Assembly (NCBI GenBank): GCA_039794565.1
Contig: JAUQVX010000001.1
Location: 124,001-188,000, forward strand
Direction: 5' to 3'
Origin: Gloeomargarita sp. SRBZ-1_bins_9
GTDB taxonomy: Bacteria > Cyanobacteriota > Cyanobacteriia > Gloeomargaritales > Gloeomargaritaceae
DNA: 64,000 nucleotides
The notes below the pieces were generated by a model that did not search any database, was not told where the DNA came from, and saw only the letters and a list, made by a program, of their open reading frames with translations. A program made the translations under genes and the position numbers. Positions 35,834-45,658 of this stretch are shown piece after piece. Numbering within the stretch: position 1 is the first letter of the stretch; every line of letters begins with the position of its first letter.

Positions 35834-36145
35834 ATGAGCGACCCAGAGGTCACACGTATCATTGAGGGTCTGGCGGCGGAGTTGGGCGACCGGGTGTACA
35901 TGGACATCGCCCACTGGCACCTGTATTTGCGGGAAGCCAAGTTGGATAAACCCCTGGCGCAGCGGATTTACGAGCAGGTGCAAAAGGGTCCTCTACGGGA
36001 GGAGCAGGCCCTGGCCCTGTTGCGGGAGATGCCGGTGGAGATTGGGGGGGGGCGACGGCAAATTCCTCTTTTAGACCTGGTGCCCCTGGCAGGCCAGTTG
36101 GCCTATATGGACATCGTGGAGGAATTTCAAAAACGCTACACCTGA
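35834..36145 (+). CDS. DUF3181 family protein
   Basis: A 103-aa soluble protein of a cyanobacteria-specific family. The pattern 'IEGLAAELGDRVYMDIAHWHLYLREAKLDKPLA' in its core 'DIAHWHLYLREAKLDKPLA', then 'PVEIGGGRRQIPLLDLVP' and the terminal 'LMDILEEYQ'-like 'YMDIVEEFQKRYT', match what I recall of DUF3181. No catalytic motif is visible and the function is unknown. It begins 29 bases after sufB and may be cotranscribed with it. Confidence 0.75.
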   Translation: MSDPEVTRIIEGLAAELGDRVYMDIAHWHLYLREAKLDKPLAQRIYEQVQKGPLREEQALALLREMPVEIGGGRRQIPLLDLVPLAGQLAYMDIVEEFQKRYT

Positions 36146-36231
36146 GTTCGGAAACCCCACCTTTGCAGGCTTCTCCCCAGCGCCCATCATAGAAAGTACG
36201 GGAATCATCCCAGAGGAACATGTTTTTTTAG

Positions 36232-38133
<1,902 letters not shown>

Positions 38134-38160
38134 CCCCGCCGGGTAGCCATGAATCCAAGG

Positions 38161-38191
38161 GCCAGTGGGTTGTGCACCTGCTGGCTTTTTT
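38161..38191 (+). terminator. rho-independent terminator of dnaK
   Basis: GCCAGTGGG (38161-38169) and CCTGCTGGC (38177-38185) form a 9-bp stem with two G-U pairs and a 7-base loop, immediately followed by six T. It begins 27 bases after the dnaK stop. Confidence 0.8.
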
Positions 38192-38501
38192 CGTGCCCTG
38201 GCGTTGGCAAATAACCAACTGTTGTCAATCGCGGCGGTCAAGAAAAAGGCCAACGCTCCCCAGTAACCGCCCGGGCCATCAGGTTGAAGCCTTCTCGGGC
38301 CATTTCGTTTTGGAGGGCTGAACGGAAGTAGCATCAAAGCTCCTGGCACCCCCAGACCCACCCCGGCAGACCCGAAAGCCACCCGCCCATCGGGATGGAT
38401 ACGTCGCCGCTCACTGCAAAATCCCGGCACTTGAAACGGCTCAGGCACCGAGGGGTCCATGGTCTTGCCAAACGCCAGACAAGCAGCCATCCCTCAACCC
38501 C
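38192..38501. other. gene-poor stretch between dnaK and hli
   Basis: About 310 bases without a convincing gene. On the minus strand an open frame starts at 38490 after GAGGG and continues into dnaK antisense; its composition (Pro/Gly/Arg-rich) is not like a real protein. A different minus frame gives 'NEMAREGFNLMARAVTGE' (around 38243-38330), which looks more protein-like and could be a remnant, but I cannot assign it to a family. Confidence 0.4.
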
Positions 38502-38519
38502 TTTACAAAAGTTAACATT
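38502..38519 (+). promoter_or_regulatory. HLR1-like element (predicted RpaB site) upstream of hli
   Basis: Two 8-base direct repeats, TTTACAAA (38502-38509) and TTAACATT (38512-38519), are separated by exactly two bases, matching the HLR1 pattern (G/T)TTACA(A/T)(A/T)-N2-repeat with a single mismatch. A -10-like TAGAAT follows at 38533-38538. HLR1 is the binding site of the response regulator RpaB at high-light genes, and the next gene is an Hli protein. Confidence 0.72.
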
Positions 38520-38559
38520 CGCGTTAAAATTATAGAATAATGTTTTTAGGAGAGGTAGC

Positions 38560-38793
38560 ATGACGCAGCAGGACGTGACACGGACGCGGGGTTACACCGT
38601 CGAAAGTGGGGGCCGGTTGAACAACTTTGCCATTGAACCCCGGATGTATGTGGACGAGGTGGCGCGGGTGGGCTTTACGGAGTATGCCGAGCGGTTGAAC
38701 GGGCGATTAGCGATGATTGGGTTTGTGGCGCTGATTATTTTAGAACTGTTGACCGGCAAGGGGTTGATCGGGTTATTGAAGGCCTTGGGTTAA
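38560..38793 (+). CDS. high-light-inducible (Hli/Scp) one-helix protein
   Basis: Hli proteins bind chlorophyll and carotenoid and protect photosystem II assembly intermediates. The 77-aa protein has the chlorophyll-binding signature 'AERLNGRLAMIGFVALIILELLTG' with the E-x-x-N-G-R-x-A-M-x-G-F motif in a single thylakoid helix (about residues 49-68). A good AGGAGAGG site precedes the ATG, and an HLR1-like operator lies upstream. The stop overlaps by a few bases the stop of a decayed gene on the other strand. Confidence 0.95.
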   Translation: MTQQDVTRTRGYTVESGGRLNNFAIEPRMYVDEVARVGFTEYAERLNGRLAMIGFVALIILELLTGKGLIGLLKALG

Positions 38794-39150
38794 CGGGGAC
38801 GGGCTTGGATGGTTTGATGGACCAGTTGTATCAGACTGTCCCGGTCTGCATTACGGGCGCTGAGGGTGTAGGGGGCGTTGCTACCAACCCAGTGCATCGG
38901 GGCCGTGCAATAGGCGCCGCAACTGTTCACCAATTGCCCTGGGCTAGCTGCACCTTCTGGTGAGTATCGCCTTGACCAGAGGTGAACAATCGGTTTTCTA
39001 GTTGACTGCTGTAGGACTCAACCGTCCAGGCCCCGGCCCAGCAACCCGGAAAGGTGTATAGGACCAGGTCGCACGAGGTTGGTGGGGGAGGACAGTGGGG
39101 ACAAAAAAACAACTGCATTTCCCCGAAGCGCAACGGTTCATGGGGTAACC
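38790..39150 (-). pseudogene. remnant of an unknown gene with a one-base frameshift
   Basis: On the minus strand, 'CDLVLYTFPGCWAGAWTVE' and 'NRLFTSGQGDTHQKVQLAQG' (frame ending at 38927) is continued in the next frame by 'LVNSCGAYCTAPMHWVGS' and 'NAPYTLSARNADRDSLIQL', which ends at TAA 38790-38792. Joining the two requires one extra base near 38935, where GGGCAA would become GGGCCAA. The joined sequence reads like a genuine protein C-terminus. Upstream of about 39150 the frame is closed by a stop and has no clear start. I cannot name the family. Confidence 0.55.
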
Positions 39151-39585
39151 GAATTGGAATGTTTACCTAAGGTGCGCCTGATTTGTGAGATTTGGCCTGG
39201 GCCATTGACCAAGGGGCGGAATGTTTCCGTGACATCCAGTCAGGCAGTCACCTGTTCACCCGTGATGGGGATTGTTGGCCTACCTGAATCGCCGGGGTTT
39301 GCCTAGAACCCGCCCCCAACTGACCTTGCATCAGGGCAGCCATCTTACAGGGGATGCGCAATTTCCCCAATCGAACCCTACACCTGGGGAAACCGGTGAC
39401 ACAAGCCTGCCGTCGCGGTAAGCATATGGGCAACATGCCAGTCGTAGATGGGTAATGGGCGCCCAAGTGTGGTGTCAGTTTCTTAGGCGATCAGGTGGGC
39501 ATGGGACCAGGGCTAGGGGTTCCCGGCAAACGCACAATAGGGATGGCCAGGGAGGGATTGCATCAGCAGGAACGCCAGACTCCCC
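39151..39585. other. gene-poor stretch between the remnant and the DUF2839 gene
   Basis: About 435 bases in which no frame on either strand looks protein-coding by composition or by any family resemblance. A GGTTCGATT sequence on the minus strand near 39380 resembles a tRNA T-loop, but there is no T-stem partner or acceptor arm. It may be decayed sequence from the neighbouring remnant. Confidence 0.5.
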
Positions 39586-39777
39586 TTATTCACCGGCCAA
39601 CTGCCACCAGCCCAAGCCGGGTCCGATAAAGCGCACTGTTACCCAGATGACCACCAGTAATCCAATTCCCACCCATGTGCCGCGCGTGGTAATTTGCAGA
39701 AATTGCTGCCATCGCTGCGCCAGCGCATGGGTTTTGGGGGCTTGCGCCTGGGTTCGGCGGCGTTTGGCTTCGCCCAT
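39586..39777 (-). CDS. DUF2839 small membrane protein
   Basis: A 63-aa protein of a cyanobacteria-specific family: it starts with the typical 'MGEAKRRR' and contains 'TTRGTWVGIGLLVVIWVTVRFIGPGLGWW' whose core 'TRGTWVGIGLLV' and 'TVRFIGP' are strongly conserved. There is one membrane helix (about residues 33-52). The function is unknown. The overlapping plus-strand frame in the same place is its antisense shadow. Confidence 0.88.
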   Translation of the reverse strand: MGEAKRRRTQAQAPKTHALAQRWQQFLQITTRGTWVGIGLLVVIWVTVRFIGPGLGWWQLAGE

Positions 39778-39888
39778 GGACTATTAAAGGGGGTAGGACT
39801 TGACCAGCATTATAGGCGGTCTCGGGGAAGGAAAACAACCGGCTAGGGTTATACTAAGTCCTGTTTGTTAGGGCAGGGAGGTATCAGT

Positions 39889-40338
39889 ATGGCGAGGCCG
39901 CCGTCACCGGAGTTGGTTTGGGTGGTCGGCAGTATTTTTGCAGGATTGGGTGGTCTATTCCTCGTCATCAGCTTGGGATTTACTTATCACACCCGTAACT
40001 TTGTGGCCAGGGCCGAGACCGCAACTGGTCAGGTGGTGGCACTGGAGTATCGGCGCTCTAGGGATACCCATGATGGTTCTACCTCCTACCTTTACTACCC
40101 GGTCGTGGAATTTGCGTTGGCCGATGGGCAGCAAATCCGTTTTGAAAGCCAAGTGGGCAGTAGCTGGCCTCGGTTTCGGGTGGGGCAAACGGTCGAGGTT
40201 TTGTATGACCCACGAAATCCCCAGAAGGCCCAGATTAACCGCTTTTGGGAACTGTGGCTTTTCCCGGTCGTGTTCGGGGGATTGGGAGCTGTATTTTTCC
40301 TGATTGGCGCCGGGTCATTGCTGATGGGAGTCCGCTGA
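39889..40338 (+). CDS. DUF3592 membrane protein, copy 1
   Basis: A 149-aa protein with an N-terminal membrane helix (about residues 9-33), a beta-rich middle ('ATGQVVALEYRRSRD', 'YYPVVEFALADGQQIRFES') with the D-P-R-N-P turn 'VEVLYDPRNPQKAQIN', and a C-terminal helix (about 122-145). This is the DUF3592 layout. The start at ATG 39889 is preceded by GGGAGG. It lies 15 bases before a paralogue of the same architecture. Function is unknown. Confidence 0.82.
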   Translation: MARPPSPELVWVVGSIFAGLGGLFLVISLGFTYHTRNFVARAETATGQVVALEYRRSRDTHDGSTSYLYYPVVEFALADGQQIRFESQVGSSWPRFRVGQTVEVLYDPRNPQKAQINRFWELWLFPVVFGGLGAVFFLIGAGSLLMGVR

Positions 40339-40353
40339 GGCGGTGGGGTTGGG

Positions 40354-40836
40354 ATGGCAGCGTTCATGTTCCGGCTCGTCTTTTGCTTGATTGGTCTGGC
40401 GATGTTGGGGTTTGCGGGGTGGGATGCCCATCGCACTTGGCAGTTTGTACAAGTCGCCGCTAAAACGACAGGCGAAGTTGTAGACCTGGAGCGCCAAAGG
40501 CTAGCCGATGAAGACTATGATGACCACTACGCCTATCGGAGATACCGCTATTCTGGGCGCATTGGGCACCGGAGGTCGGTGAGCTACTATCCTGTCGTGG
40601 TCTACACCCTGCCCGATGGCCGCCGGTTAGAAGTGGTGGCCCGGACAGGGAGTACACCGCCTCGTTACCGCATTGGCCAGCGTGTGGAGGTGCTCTACGA
40701 CCCCCAAAACCCCAGCCGGGCGCGCATCAACGATTTCTTCGAACTGTGGCTGTTGCCCCTGTTTTTCGGCGGGTTCGGCCTGTTTTTTACCATCGGTGGC
40801 TTGGTGGCTCCTGTCAGTTCTAACACGGTGAGATAA
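40354..40836 (+). CDS. DUF3592 membrane protein, copy 2
   Basis: A 160-aa paralogue of the preceding gene. It has the same order: N-terminal helix (about residues 5-22), 'TTGEVVDLERQRL', 'YYPVVVYTLPDGRRLEV', 'RYRIGQRVEVLYDPQNPSRARIN', and the final helix starting 'FFELWLLPLFFGGFG'. The near-identical 'VEVLYDP.NP..A.IN.F.ELWL.P..FGG' run in both copies indicates tandem duplication. It ends 5 bases before the metal permease gene, so the three genes may share a transcript. Confidence 0.82.
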   Translation: MAAFMFRLVFCLIGLAMLGFAGWDAHRTWQFVQVAAKTTGEVVDLERQRLADEDYDDHYAYRRYRYSGRIGHRRSVSYYPVVVYTLPDGRRLEVVARTGSTPPRYRIGQRVEVLYDPQNPSRARINDFFELWLLPLFFGGFGLFFTIGGLVAPVSSNTVR

Positions 40837-40841
40837 CCCCT

Positions 40842-41708
40842 ATGTGGGACGTTTTGACAGCTCCCTTGCAGTTGACTTTCATGCAACGGGCACTGGTGAT
40901 GGGCCTGCTGACGGGGGCCTTGTGTCCGGTGGTGGGCAGTTTTCTGGTGGTGCAGCGGATGGCGCTGTTGGCGGATGTGATGGCCCATGCGGTGTTGCCG
41001 GGGGTGGCGGTATCCCTGGCGCTGGGGATGGATGGGGGGTGGGGGGCTTTGGTCTCCGGCCTGCTCAGTACAGGGGTGATGCACTGGCTGCAACAGCAAA
41101 CCCGTATCAAGGCGGATGGGGCCATGGCTTTTACCTTTGCCAGTTTCTTTGCCCTGGGGGTTTTGCTAATTAGCTGGCTGCGCCCGACTCGGGATTTGGA
41201 ACACATCCTGTTTGGCAATTTGCTGAGCGTGACGGGGGCAGACATCGGCAAAACGGTGGCCCTGGCCGGGGTCCTGGGGGTGTTACTGGTGCGTTTTTAT
41301 CGGTCCCTGCTGTTTGTCACCTTTGACCCGGTGGGGGCGCAGGCGCTGGGGTTGCCGGTGCGCTGGTTGCACTGGGGACTGCTGGTGGCGGTGACCCTGA
41401 CCATCATTGTCAGTATGCAGGCGGTGGGGGTGATTTTGGTGATGGCGTTGATGGTGGGACCGGCGCTGGTGGGCTATGTGCTGGCTCGGGACCTGTGGGG
41501 CATGATGGCTGTCGGGGCGGGGGTAGGGGTGCTCAGCAGCGCTTTGGGGGTCTATAGCAGTTATTACCTGAACCTGCCGCCGGGGCCGTTGATTGTCCTG
41601 GGTAATACGGCGATTCTGGTGCTGGTGGTGCTAGGACGGGGGTGGCACTGGCGTAAGATGGAAAAAGACACCGGGACCGATTCGTCATGCAGCGCATCGC
41701 CACGGTAA
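40842..41708 (+). CDS. zinc/manganese-type ABC transporter permease
   Basis: A 288-aa inner-membrane permease of the ZnuB/MntB (ABC-3) family, with about eight or nine hydrophobic helices. Family features are '[32 protein letters not shown]' in its core '[17 protein letters not shown]', '[20 protein letters not shown]' and '[20 protein letters not shown]'. Partner ATPase and substrate-binding genes are not adjacent, so the metal cannot be inferred from context. Its last 22 bases overlap hisB. Confidence 0.88.
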   Translation: MWDVLTAPLQLTFMQRALVMGLLTGALCPVVGSFLVVQRMALLADVMAHAVLPGVAVSLALGMDGGWGALVSGLLSTGVMHWLQQQTRIKADGAMAFTFASFFALGVLLISWLRPTRDLEHILFGNLLSVTGADIGKTVALAGVLGVLLVRFYRSLLFVTFDPVGAQALGLPVRWLHWGLLVAVTLTIIVSMQAVGVILVMALMVGPALVGYVLARDLWGMMAVGAGVGVLSSALGVYSSYYLNLPPGPLIVLGNTAILVLVVLGRGWHWRKMEKDTGTDSSCSASPR

Positions 41709-42283
41709 CCCGCCAGACCCGCGAGACCTCTGTGCAGGTGACCTGGAACCTAGACGGCCAGGGGGACTGTGAAGCCAATACGGGCATCCCGTTTTTAGAC
41801 CACATGTTGCACCAGTTGGCGACCCATGGGTTGTTTGACCTCAGGGTGCAAGCCCAAGGGGATGTCCATATTGACGACCACCACACCAATGAGGACGTGG
41901 GGATTACCTTGGGGCAGGCGTTGGCCCAGGCATTGGGCGATAAAAAGGGGATTCACCGGTTTGGTCATTTCCTGGCCCCGTTGGATGAGGCGTTGATTCA
42001 GGTGGCGTTGGACTGCTCGGGACGACCCCATTTGAGCTATGGGTTGGCCATCCCTACTCAGCGCGTCGGCACCTATGACACCCAGTTGGTGCGGGAGTTT
42101 TTTGTCGCCCTGGTCAACCACAGCGCCATTACCCTGCACATCCGGCAACTGGCGGGGATCAATTCCCACCACATCATTGAGGCCACGTTCAAGGCCTTTG
42201 CCCGGGCGTTGCGCCAGGCTGTGGACTATGACCCCCGGCGGTTAGGGCACATTCCCAGTTCCAAGGGTTCCCTGTGCGGCTAG
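41687..42283 (+). CDS. hisB: imidazoleglycerol-phosphate dehydratase
   Basis: Sixth step of histidine biosynthesis. The 198-aa monofunctional enzyme has metal-binding '[18 protein letters not shown]' and '[19 protein letters not shown]', plus '[17 protein letters not shown]' and '[18 protein letters not shown]'. All Mn-binding His/Glu residues in the two HHxxE motifs are present. The start lies inside the preceding permease gene and the end overlaps thiL by 10 bases. Confidence 0.96.
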   Translation: MQRIATVTRQTRETSVQVTWNLDGQGDCEANTGIPFLDHMLHQLATHGLFDLRVQAQGDVHIDDHHTNEDVGITLGQALAQALGDKKGIHRFGHFLAPLDEALIQVALDCSGRPHLSYGLAIPTQRVGTYDTQLVREFFVALVNHSAITLHIRQLAGINSHHIIEATFKAFARALRQAVDYDPRRLGHIPSSKGSLCG

Positions 42284-43257
42284 GGGACATCGGCGAAGGG
42301 GGACTGTTGCAGCGTTTACATCCCTTTTGCCCGGCAGAGGTCATTGGGGACGACGCCGCCTGGTTTCGCCCACCGCCGGGGAAAGAACTGGTGATCACCA
42401 CCGATGTGCTGGTGGAAGGGGTGCATTTCAGCAGCAGTCCCCTGAGTCCCCTGGCTGGCCTGACCATGACGGCGGCGGATGTGGGCTGGCGGGCGGTGGC
42501 GGCTAACTACTCCGACCTGGCGGCCATGGGGGCCCAACCGTTGGGGATCACGGTGGGGCTGGGGTTGCCGCCGGAGTTGCCAGTCGCCTGGGTGGAGGCG
42601 CTCTATCGGGGGATGCAGGAGGTGCTGGGGGTCTATGGCGGGGTGATTTGGGGGGGGGATGTGGTGCGCTCGCCGGTGGTGTCTATTGGCATTACGGCGG
42701 TGGGGTGGCTGGAGCAGCTGCGTATCCAACGGTCAACGGCCCGAGTGGGGGACTGGCTGGTGGCCACCGGCTATCACGGACTGTCCCAGGCAGGCTTAGT
42801 GCTTCTCACCAAGGGCGAGTCGTCCCCGGAAACCGCTGTTTTGCTCACCGCCCACCGCCGACCCCGGCCCCGTTTGGATGTGGTGCGTGTGCTCCAGCAA
42901 TTGGGTCTCCAGCGGGTGGCGGGAATGGATACCAGTGATGGGCTGGCGGACGCGGTTTGGCAGATTTGTCGCGCCAGTGGGGTAGGAGCTAAATTGCGCC
43001 CTGAGGTTCCCGTGCACCCCCTGTTGGCCCAACGTTTTCCCCAACAGGCCTGGGAATGGCTCTGGTACGGGGGTGAGGATTTTGAATTGGTGTTGGCGTT
43101 GGAACCGCCGGCGGCCCAAGCGTTAGTTAGCCAATTAGGCCCACCGGCTCACATTCTCGGAGAGATCATCCCCGGTGACCAGGTGTGGCTAGGGGAAGAG
43201 CCGTTGCCAGCAGTGGGCGGATTTCAGCATTTCACCAGGGATTGCCGATCAGGTTAA
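42274..43257 (+). CDS. thiL: thiamine-monophosphate kinase
   Basis: ThiL phosphorylates thiamine monophosphate to thiamine pyrophosphate. The 327-aa protein starts at GTG 42274 ('[15 protein letters not shown]', a variant of the usual E-F-x-LI) and shows 'VIGDDAAWF', '[16 protein letters not shown]' (VEGVHF), '[22 protein letters not shown]' (NxSDxAAMGA), '[18 protein letters not shown]', '[14 protein letters not shown]' and '[11 protein letters not shown]'. All signature blocks are present. It converges on the CHAT gene with a 26-base overlap. Confidence 0.94.
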   Translation: MRLGDIGEGGLLQRLHPFCPAEVIGDDAAWFRPPPGKELVITTDVLVEGVHFSSSPLSPLAGLTMTAADVGWRAVAANYSDLAAMGAQPLGITVGLGLPPELPVAWVEALYRGMQEVLGVYGGVIWGGDVVRSPVVSIGITAVGWLEQLRIQRSTARVGDWLVATGYHGLSQAGLVLLTKGESSPETAVLLTAHRRPRPRLDVVRVLQQLGLQRVAGMDTSDGLADAVWQICRASGVGAKLRPEVPVHPLLAQRFPQQAWEWLWYGGEDFELVLALEPPAAQALVSQLGPPAHILGEIIPGDQVWLGEEPLPAVGGFQHFTRDCRSG

Positions 43258-44554
43258 AGGCCGCCCAGTAGTAGGGATGGGTGAAATCGGGGTTATGACC
43301 ACGGGCCATGCTGATTTGGGCTTGCCGCAGGGCTTCTGCAGGGGGGATGGTTTCGCCATGGACCTGCAAACGGTGGTAAAAGTCATACATCAACGCCAGA
43401 GTTGGTTCATCCTCTACGCGCCAGAGGGAAGCGACAACCCGTTTGGCCCCCAACCGCACCGCTAACCCCGCAAAACCCAACTCCGCCTGGACATCCCCTA
43501 TAGCCGTGCGACAGGCGCTCAAAACCACCAACTCCGCTGGATTGGCCCGCAGGTGTTGCTGTAGGGCGCTAAACTCCAGGGGCTGGTCGTAGAACTCGAG
43601 GTAGCTGCGGGTCGGCAAAAACTCAGCGTGGGTGGCCACATGAAAGGCAAAACCCGGATGCTGTTGCCAGGCCGCCAGAAAATTACTCGCCGTGAAGTCC
43701 TGGTTCAGGTACTGGCGCCCCTGGGTCAGCTTGGCGATTTGTTCGACTTCTACCCGGACTCCTGGCAAGAGGGGTTGGCGGCCCCCAAACTCTTCGCTGC
43801 CCATGACCACCGTTCGCCCACCCATCTTTTGCCCAGTCAAGTCGAGATTCACCAGATTAATGCTGGGGATCTGGCTGAGGCGATAGCGTTCCACCAGATG
43901 TTCCTGGCCGGTCCACAACGCCCGGTAGGGAAGGCTCCGCAGGTGTTCGTCCGGCACGATGAGGAGGGCTTGCACCTGATGCCTTGCAAGGATTGGCTCG
44001 AGGGGAGCAATCAACCAGTGATAGAGCCTTTGCCCCGGTACACGGTAGTTGGTGTTGGAACGGTGGCGCGGGTCCTGGAGGAAACGGATAAACCGCTCAA
44101 CCGTTTGTTGCACCTCCCGGGCATTCAGACTGACGGTTTGCAAGAAGGTGGTTTGCTCGGCGACTTTGCGAGGGAGCACCAGGGCCACGGTCAAATTTCC
44201 ATCCCGCAACCACCAGTACACCAGGGCTGTGCGCCCCCGCCCCCGTTCCTCCGCTTGTTGGAGCACCCCTTGTATCTCGGCTAGGGAAAGCCGATTTTCT
44301 GGCTCCAGACCCGTCAGGCCAAAACGCAGGCGAAAATCTGTATCTATAGCTGCAATCTGTTCGCTTGGGGTTAGCCCAGGCGCCATCGGCAGGGGTAACC
44401 AGGGCCGCCGTTGCAGGAGGTCGCGTTGGGGGTCCAGATTGGGTTTGGGCTTTGGGCTAGGAGGATTAAAGGGACCTTGGAACTGCGCCAGGGCAACGGA
44501 CGACTCTAGCAGGACAAAAGCCAAGGTTAGGAAAGCCAAAAGACGGTGCCCCAT
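43232..44554 (-). CDS. secreted CHAT-domain (caspase-like) protein
   Basis: CHAT domains are clan CD cysteine proteases related to caspases and separase. The 440-aa protein has a signal peptide ('[20 protein letters not shown]', cleaved near residue 23), a proline-rich linker, and a CHAT domain from about residue 165 to the end. The catalytic dyad is intact: His309 in 'FHVATHAEF' and Cys348 in '[11 protein letters not shown]', with the downstream '[26 protein letters not shown]' typical of the family. No TPR repeats precede it, unlike many cyanobacterial CHAT proteins. The target is unknown. It converges on thiL. Confidence 0.9.
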   Translation of the reverse strand: MGHRLLAFLTLAFVLLESSVALAQFQGPFNPPSPKPKPNLDPQRDLLQRRPWLPLPMAPGLTPSEQIAAIDTDFRLRFGLTGLEPENRLSLAEIQGVLQQAEERGRGRTALVYWWLRDGNLTVALVLPRKVAEQTTFLQTVSLNAREVQQTVERFIRFLQDPRHRSNTNYRVPGQRLYHWLIAPLEPILARHQVQALLIVPDEHLRSLPYRALWTGQEHLVERYRLSQIPSINLVNLDLTGQKMGGRTVVMGSEEFGGRQPLLPGVRVEVEQIAKLTQGRQYLNQDFTASNFLAAWQQHPGFAFHVATHAEFLPTRSYLEFYDQPLEFSALQQHLRANPAELVVLSACRTAIGDVQAELGFAGLAVRLGAKRVVASLWRVEDEPTLALMYDFYHRLQVHGETIPPAEALRQAQISMARGHNPDFTHPYYWAAFNLIGNPW

Positions 44555-44653
44555 GGGACCCCCTTCGCTATTTCATCTCCCATCCTAGACGGGGATAGCC
44601 TTCCCCAAGTTGCCAGGGGGGAACGGGGGTTTTATCCTAAGAACGATGCACTA

Positions 44654-45655
44654 ATGCACACGACGGCCATGACGGAACCTTTGGCGTTAGGAATTTTGGG
44701 ATACGGCGGTTTGGGCCAGGCAATGGGGCAGTTGGTGTCCCGGCGACAACAGGTGCGTTGGGTGGCGGTGGCCGACCGCAAGGGCTATGCCCTGAATCCG
44801 GCAGGTTTATCCCCGGCCCACTGCCAAAAGGTCTATCGCGAGCGGGGGTCAGTGGGCTACCTGGAGCCGGGGGGCGTGATCAGCGAAGATAGTCTCGGCG
44901 ATCTGATGGCCCAACCCGGTGTTCAAGCCTACTTTCTCGCCCTGCCCAATTTGCCCAACACCTTTATGGCCGAGGTGGTGCGGCGGTTTTTGGCCCAAGG
45001 GTGGCGGGGGGTCCTGGTGGATGCCCTCAAACGCACCCGTGCGGTGGAATACCTGCGCCAATTGCACAAGGATTTACAAGCCGGGGGTATTACCTACTTA
45101 ACGGGTTGTGGTGCCACACCAGGGTTATTAACCGCAGCGGCAGCTTTGGCGGCCCACAGCTATGAAGAAATCCTGGCGGTGGACATTCGCTTCGGGGTGG
45201 GCATTGCCAACTGGGAAGCCTATCGGGCCACCATTCGTGAGGACATTGCCCATTTACCCGGCTACGACGTGGCCAAAGCCCAGGCCATGACCGACGCGGA
45301 AATCAACGCCCTGCTGGACCAAACCGACGGTAAGTTGCACCTGGAAAATATGGAGCACGCCGATGATGTGATCCTGGAATGGGCCGGCATCTGCCCCCGG
45401 GAGCGGGTAACCGTCGGTGGCATTGTGGATACCCGCAACCCCCGCAAGCCCATCAGCACTCACGTGAAGATCACGGGCCGCACGTTTGAGGGGAAAATCT
45501 CTACCCACACCTTCACCCTAGGGGACGAAACCAGCATGGCCGCCAATGTCTGCGGTCCGGCGTTGGGTTACCTCCAGGCGGGTTGGCAGCTCCACCAACA
45601 GGGACATTACGGGTTGTTCACCTGCGCCGAGGTCATGCCCCGCTGGGTGCGCTAG
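44654..45655 (+). CDS. saccharopine dehydrogenase-like NAD(P)-binding oxidoreductase
   Basis: A cyanobacterial conserved protein usually annotated as saccharopine dehydrogenase-like. The Rossmann start '[17 protein letters not shown]' is followed by '[12 protein letters not shown]', '[20 protein letters not shown]', '[20 protein letters not shown]', '[20 protein letters not shown]' and '[22 protein letters not shown]' in its core '[15 protein letters not shown]'. The substrate is unknown. ATG 44654 (333 aa) or 44669 fits the fold; the open frame from 44546 would run through the CHAT promoter. It converges on the next gene with a 3-base gap. Confidence 0.82.
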   Translation: MHTTAMTEPLALGILGYGGLGQAMGQLVSRRQQVRWVAVADRKGYALNPAGLSPAHCQKVYRERGSVGYLEPGGVISEDSLGDLMAQPGVQAYFLALPNLPNTFMAEVVRRFLAQGWRGVLVDALKRTRAVEYLRQLHKDLQAGGITYLTGCGATPGLLTAAAALAAHSYEEILAVDIRFGVGIANWEAYRATIREDIAHLPGYDVAKAQAMTDAEINALLDQTDGKLHLENMEHADDVILEWAGICPRERVTVGGIVDTRNPRKPISTHVKITGRTFEGKISTHTFTLGDETSMAANVCGPALGYLQAGWQLHQQGHYGLFTCAEVMPRWVR

Positions 45656-45658
45656 TTC

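Noticed and set aside
39370-39400. tRNA-like T-loop GGTTCGATT on the minus strand
   Set aside because: Flanking bases do not form the T-stem, and no acceptor or anticodon arm is found.
44546-44653. Upstream extension of the saccharopine-dehydrogenase-like gene
   Set aside because: The Rossmann fold begins after ATG 44654/44669, and the extension overlaps the start of the divergent CHAT gene.
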